A stretch of 43,455 bases of DNA, from assembly GCA_018398765.1 (NCBI GenBank), contig JAHBMJ010000369.1, positions 5,930 through 49,384 on the forward strand, given 5' to 3'. Origin of the DNA: Chromera velia (taxonomy: Eukaryota; Sar; Chromeraceae). Positions within the stretch are counted from its first letter, which is position 1. Each line of letters starts with the position of its first letter. The notes below the pieces were generated by a model, which had not been told where the DNA came from, ran no database searches, and saw nothing but the letters and a program-made list of their open reading frames with translations. The translations under genes were made by a program, and so were the position numbers. Positions 9,841-19,377 of the stretch are shown here, piece by piece.

Positions 9841-10361
9841 GGATGAATGCACCTAGGAATACTGCTGAATGCACTAATATTAGCACGGTATTATTAAAGC
9901 ACCATTGAATCCTACTAACTTAGTAATGAAATTATGATATGCAGTATTATATTAAACATTACAGTATTATATTTGCTAATATTTGCCTAGTATTTGCAGT
10001 TCACACACTAGGTTCAACAGTCATCAAATGCTAGGTGCCGGTGCTAAGGTGCCGCTAGAGATGCCGCACATTTAAAAAAAAAAAAGCTCCATTTTTTTTT
10101 TTTTTAAATCAAAAGTTATAGATATATACTAGTATACACATTCTGCCGCAGTGCGTGGAAAAGTAAGTTTGAGGGTCAAGAATGACTTTTTTCTTTTGCA
10201 TACGGGCCGAATGGGAGGCACTTGCAGGCATTTATATGAAATAAAATAATTACCCCATAAAATTGAGGTATTTTGGGGTTTTGGATTCTCTAAAAACTGT
10301 TTTAGAGTATTTTGGAGCTCCAAAACAATTTTTTGGAGGTATATATTGCTAGGTATACTGG
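9841..10361. other. AT-rich spacer with short palindromes
   Basis: Strongly AT-rich, no coding frame. It contains an 8-bp-stem hairpin (CTCTAAAA...TTTTAGAG, ~10288-10308) and a 16-bp perfect palindrome, TTTTGGAGCTCCAAAA (~10312-10327). The function is unknown. Confidence 0.5.
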
Positions 10362-13300
10362 TGATAATGATGAGGTAACTTAACCCGCCAGCCATTGTAT
10401 CCCAATAGCAAAGGGCAGTCTGTGAGCATTCATGTCATATTGCAAGCTAGGAGCACACTAGTGAATGCTCACCTAAAGGGCCGAACTTTAGGACTACTAG
10501 CTAGTAAAACACTGCTCCCCAGGATCGATCAGTCCGGTCTTAGGCATACAGCAATGAGGGCACTGGCCTTTCGGGTGTTCCTCTAAAGAAGAAGCGAGAA
10601 GTACCATCTTACCCGCTCCTCAGCCTGCCCCACCCCCCTACCCCCTCGGGCTTCCTGTCTCTCTCCATGCTCACACACTTCTTCTATCGACATACGCTCT
10701 AGTCGCCTATACCAGAGATCACTCAGTCTTCCCCGCGGCCCCTCCATTCGGACACAAGTTGTCAGATGGTGAATCGGATCGTCAATCAATTTCTCCCAAC
10801 TTTTCTCTTCACAGGCTTTACAAATTAATTCAACCCTCTCCCCATGGTTTGCCCCCCCTCCAACAATGGCGCACAACAAAGGGCGGAAAACTGCCCCGGG
10901 GGAAAACAAGAACTACTTGGGGAGAGGTTCCGCCGAGGCAGACCATGAGCCCCCCCTCCCTTCCACCAAGCTTCCAAGAACCAATTTTGCAAAGCGTTGG
11001 CTACTACTATTCTTCTTCTGATATTCGGTCAGGTAAGCAGACGGAGGGAAAAACATGCTCGCATGCATTCCTTGTCTTCCGTATCTCCCCTCTCTCCTTT
11101 CTGTAATGGAGACCGGGTTTACCCAGTCTCGCATCCATTCGTTCACCTCTCTGTTTCTCGCTCCCCTTCTCAGCTTGCTATCTGATGTTCTCAAATCGAC
11201 CTCATCTGGTTCACCTTCCAGGAGGGGAGGACTGACGGGTTGTACAAGCTTCTTTGCAGACCCTGACCACGCCCTTAACTCCCCCCTCCTATAGCATGCC
11301 CACAATGCCTGAGGCAAAGCCAATCGAGTAAGGGAGAGACTTCTTAAATACCCCCCCATTCTGATATTGAGAATCTCTCTCATGGGTCTCAGCCCAACGG
11401 CTGCAAGGGTGGGAAACACAAAAGAATTCCAGGGCAGACGGAGAGACCAATGTACAAAACGAAGCTGGAGGGAGTCTAAACATCGGATGTCAGATTCTTG
11501 AATGGGGAGAGCTTCAAGAGAATAGGTGGCGGTGGGCTCCCACATCCCCTTAAAAAGGGATATACGACTGTGGGGGGAGAGCATACCTATTGATGCACAA
11601 AGACCCATAGCCCCCCCAACTCCTCTTTCTGCGGCTTCAAGTCTGGCGGTCACAGATTTGCGGGGGTTCACATCAGAAAAAACTTGACAGCCAAGATATT
11701 TGTAACTCTCTACCCACTCGACCGTCCGACCCTTGAAATGAATTTTATCTACCCCCCCTCTACCTGCCAATCTCATCACTTTTATCTTTTTTTAGATTCA
11801 CCGTCAGCCCCCACTTGTCATAATAGGTAGCCAACCGATCAATCCTCTTCTGGAGGTCTTGAGGGGAGTGTCCAAAGATGACAAGGTCATCGGCATATCC
11901 AATGTTCTCCAGCAGTAGGTTTCCTAACCTCACTTCTGTGGGGGGTATATCTGGGGGGGGGGAGTTTAAGGCTCTGGGCTAAGCCTCTAACTCCCCCCTC
12001 CATCGGGTGTTGGCTTCTTCGGGAAGGTTTGCTCGTTCCTCTTGCCGGAGCTCCCTGCATTAAAGGCTAATAGAGGTATGGATATTATTGATAAAGAGAA
12101 GAAAGAGAAGAGGAGAAAGTGGGTCCCCTTATTTGACTCCTGTTCCTTCCTCAAACATATTGTCTGAGCCCTCAATCTTCCGCATTACTTTGACATACAT
12201 TGCATGAATTATTCGAATGTCCCCCTCCCCCAGCCCTTCTTCCTTAAGCCTTTCTATCAGTTTTTTCCTGTTTATTTTATCAAACGCCTTACTGAAGTCT
12301 ACAAAGGAAGCAAACAACGGTCTCTTCTTGTTTCTTGCAGTTTCGGATAAAGCAAACAAAGCATGAATCGCCTCTTTAGTTCCGACCCCTTTCCTAAAGC
12401 CTATCTGTCTGTCATCGATCCTCGTTCTCAGATGGAGATAAGAATCCATAAGTAGGGCAAAGAGCTTGATAAGAAGGCTTGCTATGTGTATGGGCCTCCA
12501 TTCATCTGCCAATGGAGATACAGGGCTTTTAGAGACGAGAACAATGCGAAGGAAATTCCATGTGGGCGGCCAGTAAGAAAAGAGGTGAAAGAGATTTAAA
12601 AAAATAAAAAGAAGAAAACGTGAGAGACTCGATAAGCCAAAACATAGAGCAGCATACTTAGGAGAGAGACCCTCAAGTCCGGCTGCCTTCTTAGGGTTTA
12701 TTTCTTTAATAACTTTCTTGCACACAGAGAGAGAGAAGAAAGGGGACCGAGGAGGGAAAGGGGGGCTGGAGGGGAGAAAAAAGCCGGGAAGTCCTTCTCC
12801 TTCAAACACAGACGCCCAGAAGTTTGAAAAAGTATCTGCAGAAGGCCTGCTCCCTGCTCCATCCCCTCCGTTCTGTTGTGCCCTTTTCCATTTCTATACC
12901 ACTGAGGGGTCTCTGGCCACCTCTAACTTTGAAGGTAAGGCGCTCTGCCTGCACACGCGCGTACGCTGCTTTCTTTCTTGCAATCAAACTTCCCCTCTCT
13001 CTTATAAGCTTGTCTTTCTATTTCTTTCTATACTCTCTAGACTTGTCGTTACTCTTCCTACATACAACTCGTGTTCTTAGCTCTTTCTCTGCTCTCCTTA
13101 CCCGTTTATTCATTTTTTTACACTCACTGTCCCACCAAGGGGCAGCTGTCTATCCATCCTTCTTTTTATCGTGTTTCTTCTTACCGCTCTGCTTCTTTCC
13201 CTCCGGTTCTGCTAGCTTCTCTTCCCATCTACCTGCTAGGTCCTTGATCCTCTTATGCAGGGAAACAGGGATGGACGCAGGGGGGATTGGGTCATGGGGA

Positions 13301-13740
13301 GGGGAAGGGGGGGGGGGAATGGATAAAAGGGGCAATCCATTGTGTTCAACCTCAGCTGCCGTCAGGCCTGCCTCCCAAAGACCTGGCCAACATGCCTTCA
13401 CGAGCTGCCACACGGAAGTCGCCATCTCTGTAAGCTCCTCATCTCTTACCAGTGAAACTCTGCACGACTTCTTGAAAAGAGGAGCAGGGATCAGTGAGGG
13501 ATGTGGAAGGGAGACAGGAAGGGGAAGCGACTCCACATCAACCAGAGTGAGGCCACATGAAACTGAGCAGTGTTCTGGGGCAGCATCAGCAAACATTTCA
13601 ATTCCAAAAGAACTCTAAGAAGACAAAAGTGCAGGGTCAATTAAAATGAAGTCAATTATAGAGCACGGCCTGCCTTCTCTGAAAAATGTATACCCCCCCA
13701 AACAGTTAATGTCAATTTTCTTTTCTTGATCCTTTAGTTT
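10362..13740 (-). mobile_element. Decayed LINE retrotransposon with APE endonuclease, RT and zinc knuckle remains
   Basis: Read on the minus strand, in order: the C-terminal part of an APE-type endonuclease (13720-13630: GGYTFFREGRPCSIIDFIL), a linker (13596-13150), the block PWWDSECKKMNKRVRRAEKE (13140-13081), and a reverse transcriptase. RT landmarks are IGFRKGVGTKEAIHAL, FVDFSKAFDKIN (motif A, ~12308-12270), GDPLSPLLF and YADD (11897-11886). A C-terminal domain (11779-10913) and C-x2-C...H-x4-C (about 10825-10750) follow. The 3' end near 10362 has an ATC-rich tail. The 5' half of the endonuclease is absent. This order is that of APE-type LINEs. Confidence 0.85.
10583..13740 (-). pseudogene. 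LINE ORF2-like polyprotein, multiply disrupted
   Basis: Coding similarity is split over several frames: 13740-13620, 13596-13150, 13140-12802, 12809-12129, ~11940-11780, 11779-10913 and 10909-10583. An in-frame TAA replaces a codon just before GDPLSPLLF (about 12134). The stretch between that motif and YADD is frame-shifted, and another shift follows YADD. The catalytic YADD is intact as sequence, but no continuous protein can be made. Confidence 0.8.
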
Positions 13741-14347
13741 CACTGGTATAAAAAAATTAGAAGTCTTTGGAAGGTTCTAGTTATAGTGCTTCTAACGTAG
13801 CTAGAAAATTATGGAGAATATGTTTCTAAGTTCTAACACTTATATATTAACTTATATAGGATCTAAAACTTTACAGTTGGGTCATCAAAATTTTATGGGG
13901 ATTGGGGACTTCCAATTGTTTTGGGGGGGAGAAGGAGGACTCGAGGAGACTGCCTACTCTCCCCGTTTCCCAGCTGTTTTAACCAGAACTTCCAAGAACG
14001 GAGTGACCAGAAGGAAGATAGCAGATGACACAGGCATGTAGACGACCTGGGTGGCTAGTATTTTCTTGGCAACACCTGCAGAAAAATCAGGTCAAGGACA
14101 GAAAGAGGGGCGTCATTAGACCGTACCCAGTACCGCCACGTGGCCATGATTGACGGCACATCTGCGCCCTGTGTGTCCCTCAATGACAGCAGAAGGAGTT
14201 TATGCTGAGGGACACCACATTCCTTTCCTCTCCCCCCACTCATCCAGCCATATTAAATGCTCATGGAAGAAAGTGGTTGCAAATCTGCTGAGCCTGTTTT
14301 CTCGTGTCTCCAAACAAGAACAACAAGGATAGAATTCTGATTCGAAA
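13741..14347. other. Spacer, nothing recognised
   Basis: AT-rich to ~13900, then mixed. Short frames on both strands have no recognisable domain or splice support. Confidence 0.5.
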
Positions 14348-14357
14348 CTCAAGTTGG
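14348..14357 (+). repeat. Target-site duplication, left (10 bp)
   Basis: CTCAAGTTGG, identical to 14590-14599 on the other side of the inverted-repeat element. Confidence 0.7.
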
Positions 14358-14589
14358 CCTCCCTGAACCTAACTACCACTTGAAAGTTGAAGCCGCATTT
14401 TTGAATAAGCTTGAAAGTCCACGCCGTAGGTGCAGATCATCTAGGATGTCTTGAAAGCTGAAGCCACATATCTGGGCGGTGTCTTAATCGTTTGCGCCGC
14501 TGGCATGAACGGTCTCTTGAAAAAAGGTGCCGCATATACAGATCATCTTGATTAAATTTTTTTAAGTGGTACTTAGGTTCAGGGAGGTC
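14358..14589. mobile_element. MITE-like non-autonomous DNA transposon, 232 bp
   Basis: The left end (14358-14385) and the reverse complement of the right end (14561-14589) match over ~28 bp: CCTCCCTGAACCTAA, one mismatch, TACCACTT, one mismatch, AAA. Perfect 10-bp direct repeats flank it. Inverted termini with a 9-10-bp duplication fit a Mutator-like non-autonomous element. The interior is built of degenerate subrepeats starting CTTGAAA and containing GAAGCCGCAT- and AGATCATCT-like words. There is no coding capacity. Confidence 0.65.
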
Positions 14590-14599
14590 CTCAAGTTGG
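14590..14599 (+). repeat. Target-site duplication, right (10 bp)
   Basis: CTCAAGTTGG, the partner of 14348-14357. Confidence 0.7.
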
Positions 14600-15149
14600 T
14601 CCACTCACTCATTCTCCAGTTTGCTTATTTTATCGTATCTCTAAACGAGTGGTCCAGTCCCAGATAGAACACAGGTAGCATTAAACCTGTATCCACGCAA
14701 CAAACAACCAAAAAGACGAGAAATACGATCATGATTTTTAATATTCATGCTTGTGTTTCCTGCCAGATAAAAGTACAGGCAGATCCATGCTCACACTCTT
14801 AATGGAAGAATACCCTGGTGGGCAGGCGGCAGGCAAACCTGGGAGGCACGGCGAGTAGAAACGCTGTAATCCAGTTGAGAAAATACAAAGAGTCGCCCCT
14901 TCTTTCGCTTCAAGCAGACGGCAAAAGACGGAATCACTCAAGAAAACAATGTACACGGGAGATGGAACAGGATCAGAGACGGACAGCAGAATCGGCAAAA
15001 CAAACTAGAGACGGACAGAGGGAGAGGGAACAGACAGGACACGCAGACACAAGGGGAGAAGGAATAGATGGGAATAATATTTCGATGAGAGACTGAGAAT
15101 GTATAAAGACGGCACAGGGCAAGAGAGTTAAAGAGACAGAGATACAGAG

Positions 15150-15250
15150 TCTAAATGCATGCATCGCGGAAACGTGAGAATTTTTGGAGCTAGCCTAAGG
15201 CGCGCGCAAATTGCGTGCTTGGGTTCGCGCGGCCATGCATGCATGCATAA
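15150..15250. promoter_or_regulatory. GCGCGC- and TGCATGC-rich block upstream of the ankyrin gene
   Basis: TGCATGC at 15156-15162 and a (ATGC)n cluster at 15235-15247, with GCGCGC and TTCGCGCGG words between them. A similar combination occurs in the spacer upstream of the leucyl-tRNA synthetase gene. It lies ~330 bp before the first Met of the ankyrin-repeat frame, so it may be its promoter. This is inferred from position and shared motifs only. Confidence 0.35.
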
Positions 15251-15576
15251 AAAGTTTTGTTAGTCGCGCAACTATCAGTCATGATATCAGTTGCAAATCA
15301 GCCCATGAGGCAGTGCATGGTATTCCACGGTCCCCACCTTCTGAGACTGTTCTTCACAAGGGGACGCCCTTCAAAATTAACTACTGCTCTACGTCTACTG
15401 TTTGTACATGAAGTGAAATATATGGTACCTGTAGTCACTGTGCTACCTCCCTGTATGCTTGTCAAGAATTTGACCTGCTCAGGCGGTTGTTTGGTGATTC
15501 AATATATAATATTTCAATAGTGATTTCAGTGAGTCAGCCTGTCACGTTTTTTTTGCACTGCTCTGCTCTTGCCAAG

Positions 15577-16645
15577 ATGTTGACAAGAAACGCAGCAGCT
15601 CTCGCTGCCATCCAGAAAGTCTTAGAGCTAGAGGCTGTGGCCATGAGTCTCTTGGAGGTTACCGGGATGGTTCAAAACATGGGGAATATTTTGGGGACCT
15701 ACAACGTCCCTCCTGTCAGTGATGGTGAGCGAGACGGGTCTGCCTCCGATTCAGATTCGGAGCCTGGCCACCCACTTTAATCCCCGGCGGCTGCGGCTGC
15801 TATGAGCGACCCTCCTGTGGTGCCCCCTGAGGAGAGTGCTGCCCTTGCAGAGCTGAGGCAGCAGGTGGAGACGATGAAGAAGGGGGCCAGAGTACAACTA
15901 AACAGGATCATGAATGCCCGGTGCTCTATGGACCTCTCATTACTGTTTGCGTGTGACATCGGGAATGTGATCATTTAGTGCTTCGCACCGGTTGGAGCTA
16001 ATCAGCTGCACGAGAAGCTTGGTGAATTTTTTGAAGCAGAGGAGTGGTTGAATGAGAAGGAGGAGAAAAGGGAGGACCTCGCCCTTCTCCTTTATGTGGG
16101 TACGGATGTAGACGGGTTGATAGACGGTGAAACAGCCCTGATCAAGGCTGTGCTAGCAACGAGCCTTGAAGCAATGAAAATCTTAGTAGATCGAAGCAGA
16201 GGCAGACGTTGGTGTGAGGAATTCCACCAGTAACTCCGCCCTGCACACCAGAGGGATTGCATTTGAGATTGCAGAGTTTCTCATCTCTGGTGGGAGGGAC
16301 GTGAATGCAGAGAATCGCGACGGGCGGCAGCCCTTTTTGCTAGCTACACAATGCAACAGGATGGATCTAATCGATCTGTATCTGCAACATGGTGTACATA
16401 TCTACACAAAGGATGTGGAGGGGGACACGGCCCTCCTTGTGGCTGCTATGATAGGACAAAAAGGTGCTGCACACTGTCAGCTGCTCCTTGACCACGGTGC
16501 GAATGTGAATGATATGGACAAAGATGAATTCACACCACTGCGCCTTACTATCATTCTGTACAATCATGCACCCACTGACCACAAAGACGTGGCCGAGCTT
16601 CTCATTACTCGTGGAGCGAATGTAAATGTCACAGTAGCAAATTAA
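15577..16645 (+). pseudogene. Ankyrin-repeat protein gene, disrupted
   Basis: From the Met at 15577 (MLTRNAAALAAIQKVLELEA) a frame runs to TAA 15778. It resumes in the same frame (MSDPPVVPPEESAALAELRQ) to TAG near 15976, then continues to about 16190 with GETALIKAVLATSLEAMKIL. A frame change there leads into clear ankyrin repeats: FLISGGRDVNAENRDGRQP, LYLQHGVHIYTKDVEGDTAL, LLLDHGANVNDMDKDEFTPL and AELLITRGANVNV. Ankyrin repeats bind proteins; the target is unknown. Two in-frame stops plus a frameshift point to a pseudogene. Introns placed differently could rescue part of it, but I found no GT-AG pair that does so cleanly. Confidence 0.65.
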
Positions 16646-16662
16646 ATTTTTTCCAGAAGTTT

Positions 16663-16825
16663 GGTCCTTGCCACTCTGATGTATGACCTCACAGGGCAAT
16701 AGCAGATGCAGCAACAGTACTCTGAGACAGAGAAAGAGGGAAAGAGAGAGACGGATATTTCTTTTTCTTCTGGTCTTGCCACTCTGATGTACGACCTCAC
16801 AGGGCAATAGCAGATGCAGCAACAG
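16663..16825 (+). repeat. Direct duplication of a ~55-bp segment
   Basis: 16663-16717 and 16772-16825 are nearly identical (one indel, one substitution), separated by 54 bp of AG-rich sequence. Each copy can be read as VLATLMYDLTGQ followed by a stop, resembling part of an ankyrin unit. It therefore probably arose from the ankyrin array. Confidence 0.8.
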
Positions 16826-17061
16826 CAGACAGAGAACTTCAAGGAGCAGAGAACCCTAAAACTGATGAGGGCGGTTTGGCAACACTGCTAGCAACACTGG
16901 TGATATGTCCCGACCACCCTTTTGCCGGTACTCGAAGAAGAGAAGAAAAGGACACAGGATGTCATAGTGAGAGAGACTGAATCCCTTCTCCCCACCCCAC
17001 ACTTGGAGATACAGATATTAGATCCGTCAAGCCTGATTCGAATAATATTTTCTCCCCTTAG

Positions 17062-17271
17062 ACTGTCAAAGAGACTAAAAAGGAGGAGAAGCCTACCGTG
17101 AAGGTCTCATCCCTCTCCATCGAGAACTTTGGCGCATTCTCTCCGAGGAAGAGGTGGAAGAGGGGGAACTCCTCTCCAAAGATGAAGATGCACCAAGCTT
17201 TTCGCCCTCTCAAAAAACAGAAGCAGGAACCAAAGAGGACCTACCGGCCCCACACCTTCAAGCCAAATTAA
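17062..17271 (+). CDS. Candidate terminal exon, basic C-terminus
   Basis: After a good acceptor (TCTCCCCTTAG, AG at 17060-17061) a 69-codon frame runs TVKETKKEEKPTVKVSSLS, then FGAFSPRKRWKRGN, then a Lys/Arg-rich end to TAA at 17269-17271. It could be the last exon of the ankyrin-repeat gene or of a separate one. The preceding exon is unclear; 16846-16920 reads GGLATLLATLVICPDHPF in one frame. The basic tail looks like a nuclear-localisation type segment. Confidence 0.4.
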   Translation, partial: TVKETKKEEKPTVKVSSLSIENFGAFSPRKRWKRGNSSPKMKMHQAFRPLKKQKQEPKRTYRPHTFKPN

Positions 17272-18224
17272 TATGAATATCACCCTCCTCTACCTCTCTA
17301 GATTCCCCAACTCGGTCGTTGATCCCCTGGAATTCTCCGTTTCCCTGAGGGCCGACTACAGTACCCGCTGCTTCGCCCCCAGGAGCCCGAGATGAACACC
17401 AAAGGAACGGAGAAGTGAGGGAAGAGAAGGGAAGAGGGGAGAGAGAAGCTAGAGGGAAGGAGAAGAAAGGAAAAAGAGAAGAAAACGGAAACAAAAGAGC
17501 CTAAATAAAGGTGGAGAGACATAAAAGAGCCGGGCACATTCGCATGCAGAGATTTTTTTTATTTTAAACGAAAAAAAGAAAATTCTGTTCATGCGGCAGG
17601 AAATTTTGAGTGATTAAATTTTTGATCAAGTTTTTAGGAGAAACTGGTACTAACTGAGAATCGAAAAAAAAAGAAAAGAAAGCGCGACAGTTACATGAAC
17701 GTGACTGACTGAGCGACAGGCACGCGTACACCTATGCCTGCATGGACGTAAAAGCCGTTGACTTGCATGCACCCGAGCTGAATTGCAGCCTTGTGCATGC
17801 TTTTGTCAGTTTGGGCCTTCTAAGTGATCGACTTCTTCTGACTGCATGAGTTTGAACATCCAGGAATAATTGAACCTGTCTCCATGTCTTTAAATGCCCT
17901 CAACATAAAAAAAATCAGTTCATTCAGCCTAGATTTAGCCAAATGAACGACTTGTAGGGGCTAAGGTTTTTTTATCCATTCATTGTAGGTCAAATTCATT
18001 TGGACGTGGAACCCCAAACTTGAAAGGAGGCATATGTTATGTCTTAATAGAATCCCAAACTAAAAATAGAAAAAGAAATAAAAGGAAAACTATAAAAACA
18101 AAAAGAAAGGATGAAGATAAACAAATAAAGTAATATTGTGTAGCATCATTGAAAAGAAAAAAATAGAAAAACCTAGAAAAACTAAAAGAACACTTAGGAT
18201 AGAGCATATCTCTTTAAAGAGAAC

Positions 18225-18301
18225 CAACTACCAGCTTAGTTAGTAGAGCAACTCCCTAGTAACATACGGAAGGTATACCCGGTTCGAGACCAGGCATCCT
18301 G
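18225..18301 (+). repeat. tRNA-like sequence (tRNA-derived SINE head or tRNA pseudogene)
   Basis: AGCTTAGTTAGTAGAGC (18233-18249) matches the D-arm / internal A box of a tRNA gene, with a 4-bp stem GCTT/GAGC. GGTTCGAGACC (18281-18291) matches the B box, and the T arm folds as CCCGG-TTCGAGA-CCAGG with one mismatch and a 7-base loop. A T-run at 18302-18307 resembles a Pol III terminator. The acceptor ends do not pair and the anticodon arm is irregular, so I do not call it a functional tRNA. Confidence 0.5.
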
Positions 18302-18312
18302 TTTTTTCTAAT

Positions 18313-18393
18313 GAAAGACTTCAGAGTGAAAGACTGACGAAAGACTTGAATGATGGCCTGTTGTATAGACTGAAAGACTAGCGAAAGACTCAA
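18313..18393 (+). repeat. GAAAGACT short-unit repeats
   Basis: Five copies of GAAAGACT (often TGAAAGACT or CGAAAGACT) in ~80 bp directly downstream of the tRNA-like sequence. They may be the body of a SINE. Confidence 0.6.
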
Positions 18394-19377
18394 AAACTAT
18401 CAAAAACATCCATACAAGTCTTCCAGAAGCATCAGAGAAATCCATCTGACCTCAAATCGACCCCAGACCGCGCCCGCACCCTCAATCAAGACCCTAAGAA
18501 TCAAGAACCTTCCCAAACTTGCAAAAAAGACTTAAATAAACCCTCAAACCTCTTATCTGAGCAGCTACATACAACTCTAGAACAACTGATTATACCTTAT
18601 ACAATTTTGTTATATTATTCTAAACGAATCGCGTCAGAGTAGTACATGTACAGAATAACAGAAGGATAAAAAGAAGGCGGACATGCTAGGAACAGATCTA
18701 AAATGCATCCCCCCCGAGGCTTAAACGATGTATTTGTATTTGACAATCTATACGAAACCGATTTGGCCAAACGTTTGGTTGCTATTTAGATTGGGCCTCT
18801 GATGCAGATATTCGATTTTCACTTATAAATTTAAGAAAGTTTCAAAGAAACAAACAAAGAAAGAAAGTTGGCCTGAGTTTTCGTTGTTTAAGGCTTTTCA
18901 GTGTGGGCCTTAGATTTGAATCAAAAATGAGAAAAGACTTTTAAATTCATACTTTACTGCTTTAGTTGCTTTTCAAAAGTTAGTACGGAAAAGTTTTTCA
19001 ATTAAATGGCAATCTAGATGGCAATTTAATTCAGGGATCTCTTTCCCTAATTTCATGGTGCAGGCAAACACAACCCCTTTCTAATGACAATTCCAGTCGT
19101 ACATGCACTCTGCAATGATTGTGCCTTGACAAAGTCAGAAGAAGAATGACAGTCCCGCTTAAAGTTCCCGAATTCCCTTTCTTTCTCTTTACAATCTTAC
19201 CTTGTCTCACTGTCGATGTTGCGACGTGGAGAACAGGGTACTCGCTTGTGGCTTTTCCGGCCATGCATCAAGCAGGTAGGAAAGTATGTGGAGAGAGAAC
19301 GAAGAAGAGTGGGGCTGTCAATGCAGATATTAGATAGTCCGCATTGCTCCTACTCAGGTGCAGCGAAATTTCCTCGT

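Larger units (their letters stand above)
17272..19377. other. AT-rich intergenic region
   Basis: About 2 kb with no protein-coding signal: short frames, many A/T runs. The only structured item is the tRNA-like sequence at 18225-18301 with the GAAAGACT repeats that follow. TGCATGC or its complement occurs at 17764-17770 and 17794-17800. Confidence 0.6.

Noticed and set aside
10913-11779. A stand-alone 288-residue host gene
   Set aside because: It continues the LINE protein just after YADD, in the correct order and strand.
18225-18301. A functional tRNA gene
   Set aside because: The acceptor stem does not pair and the anticodon arm is irregular; only the D and T arms are tRNA-like.
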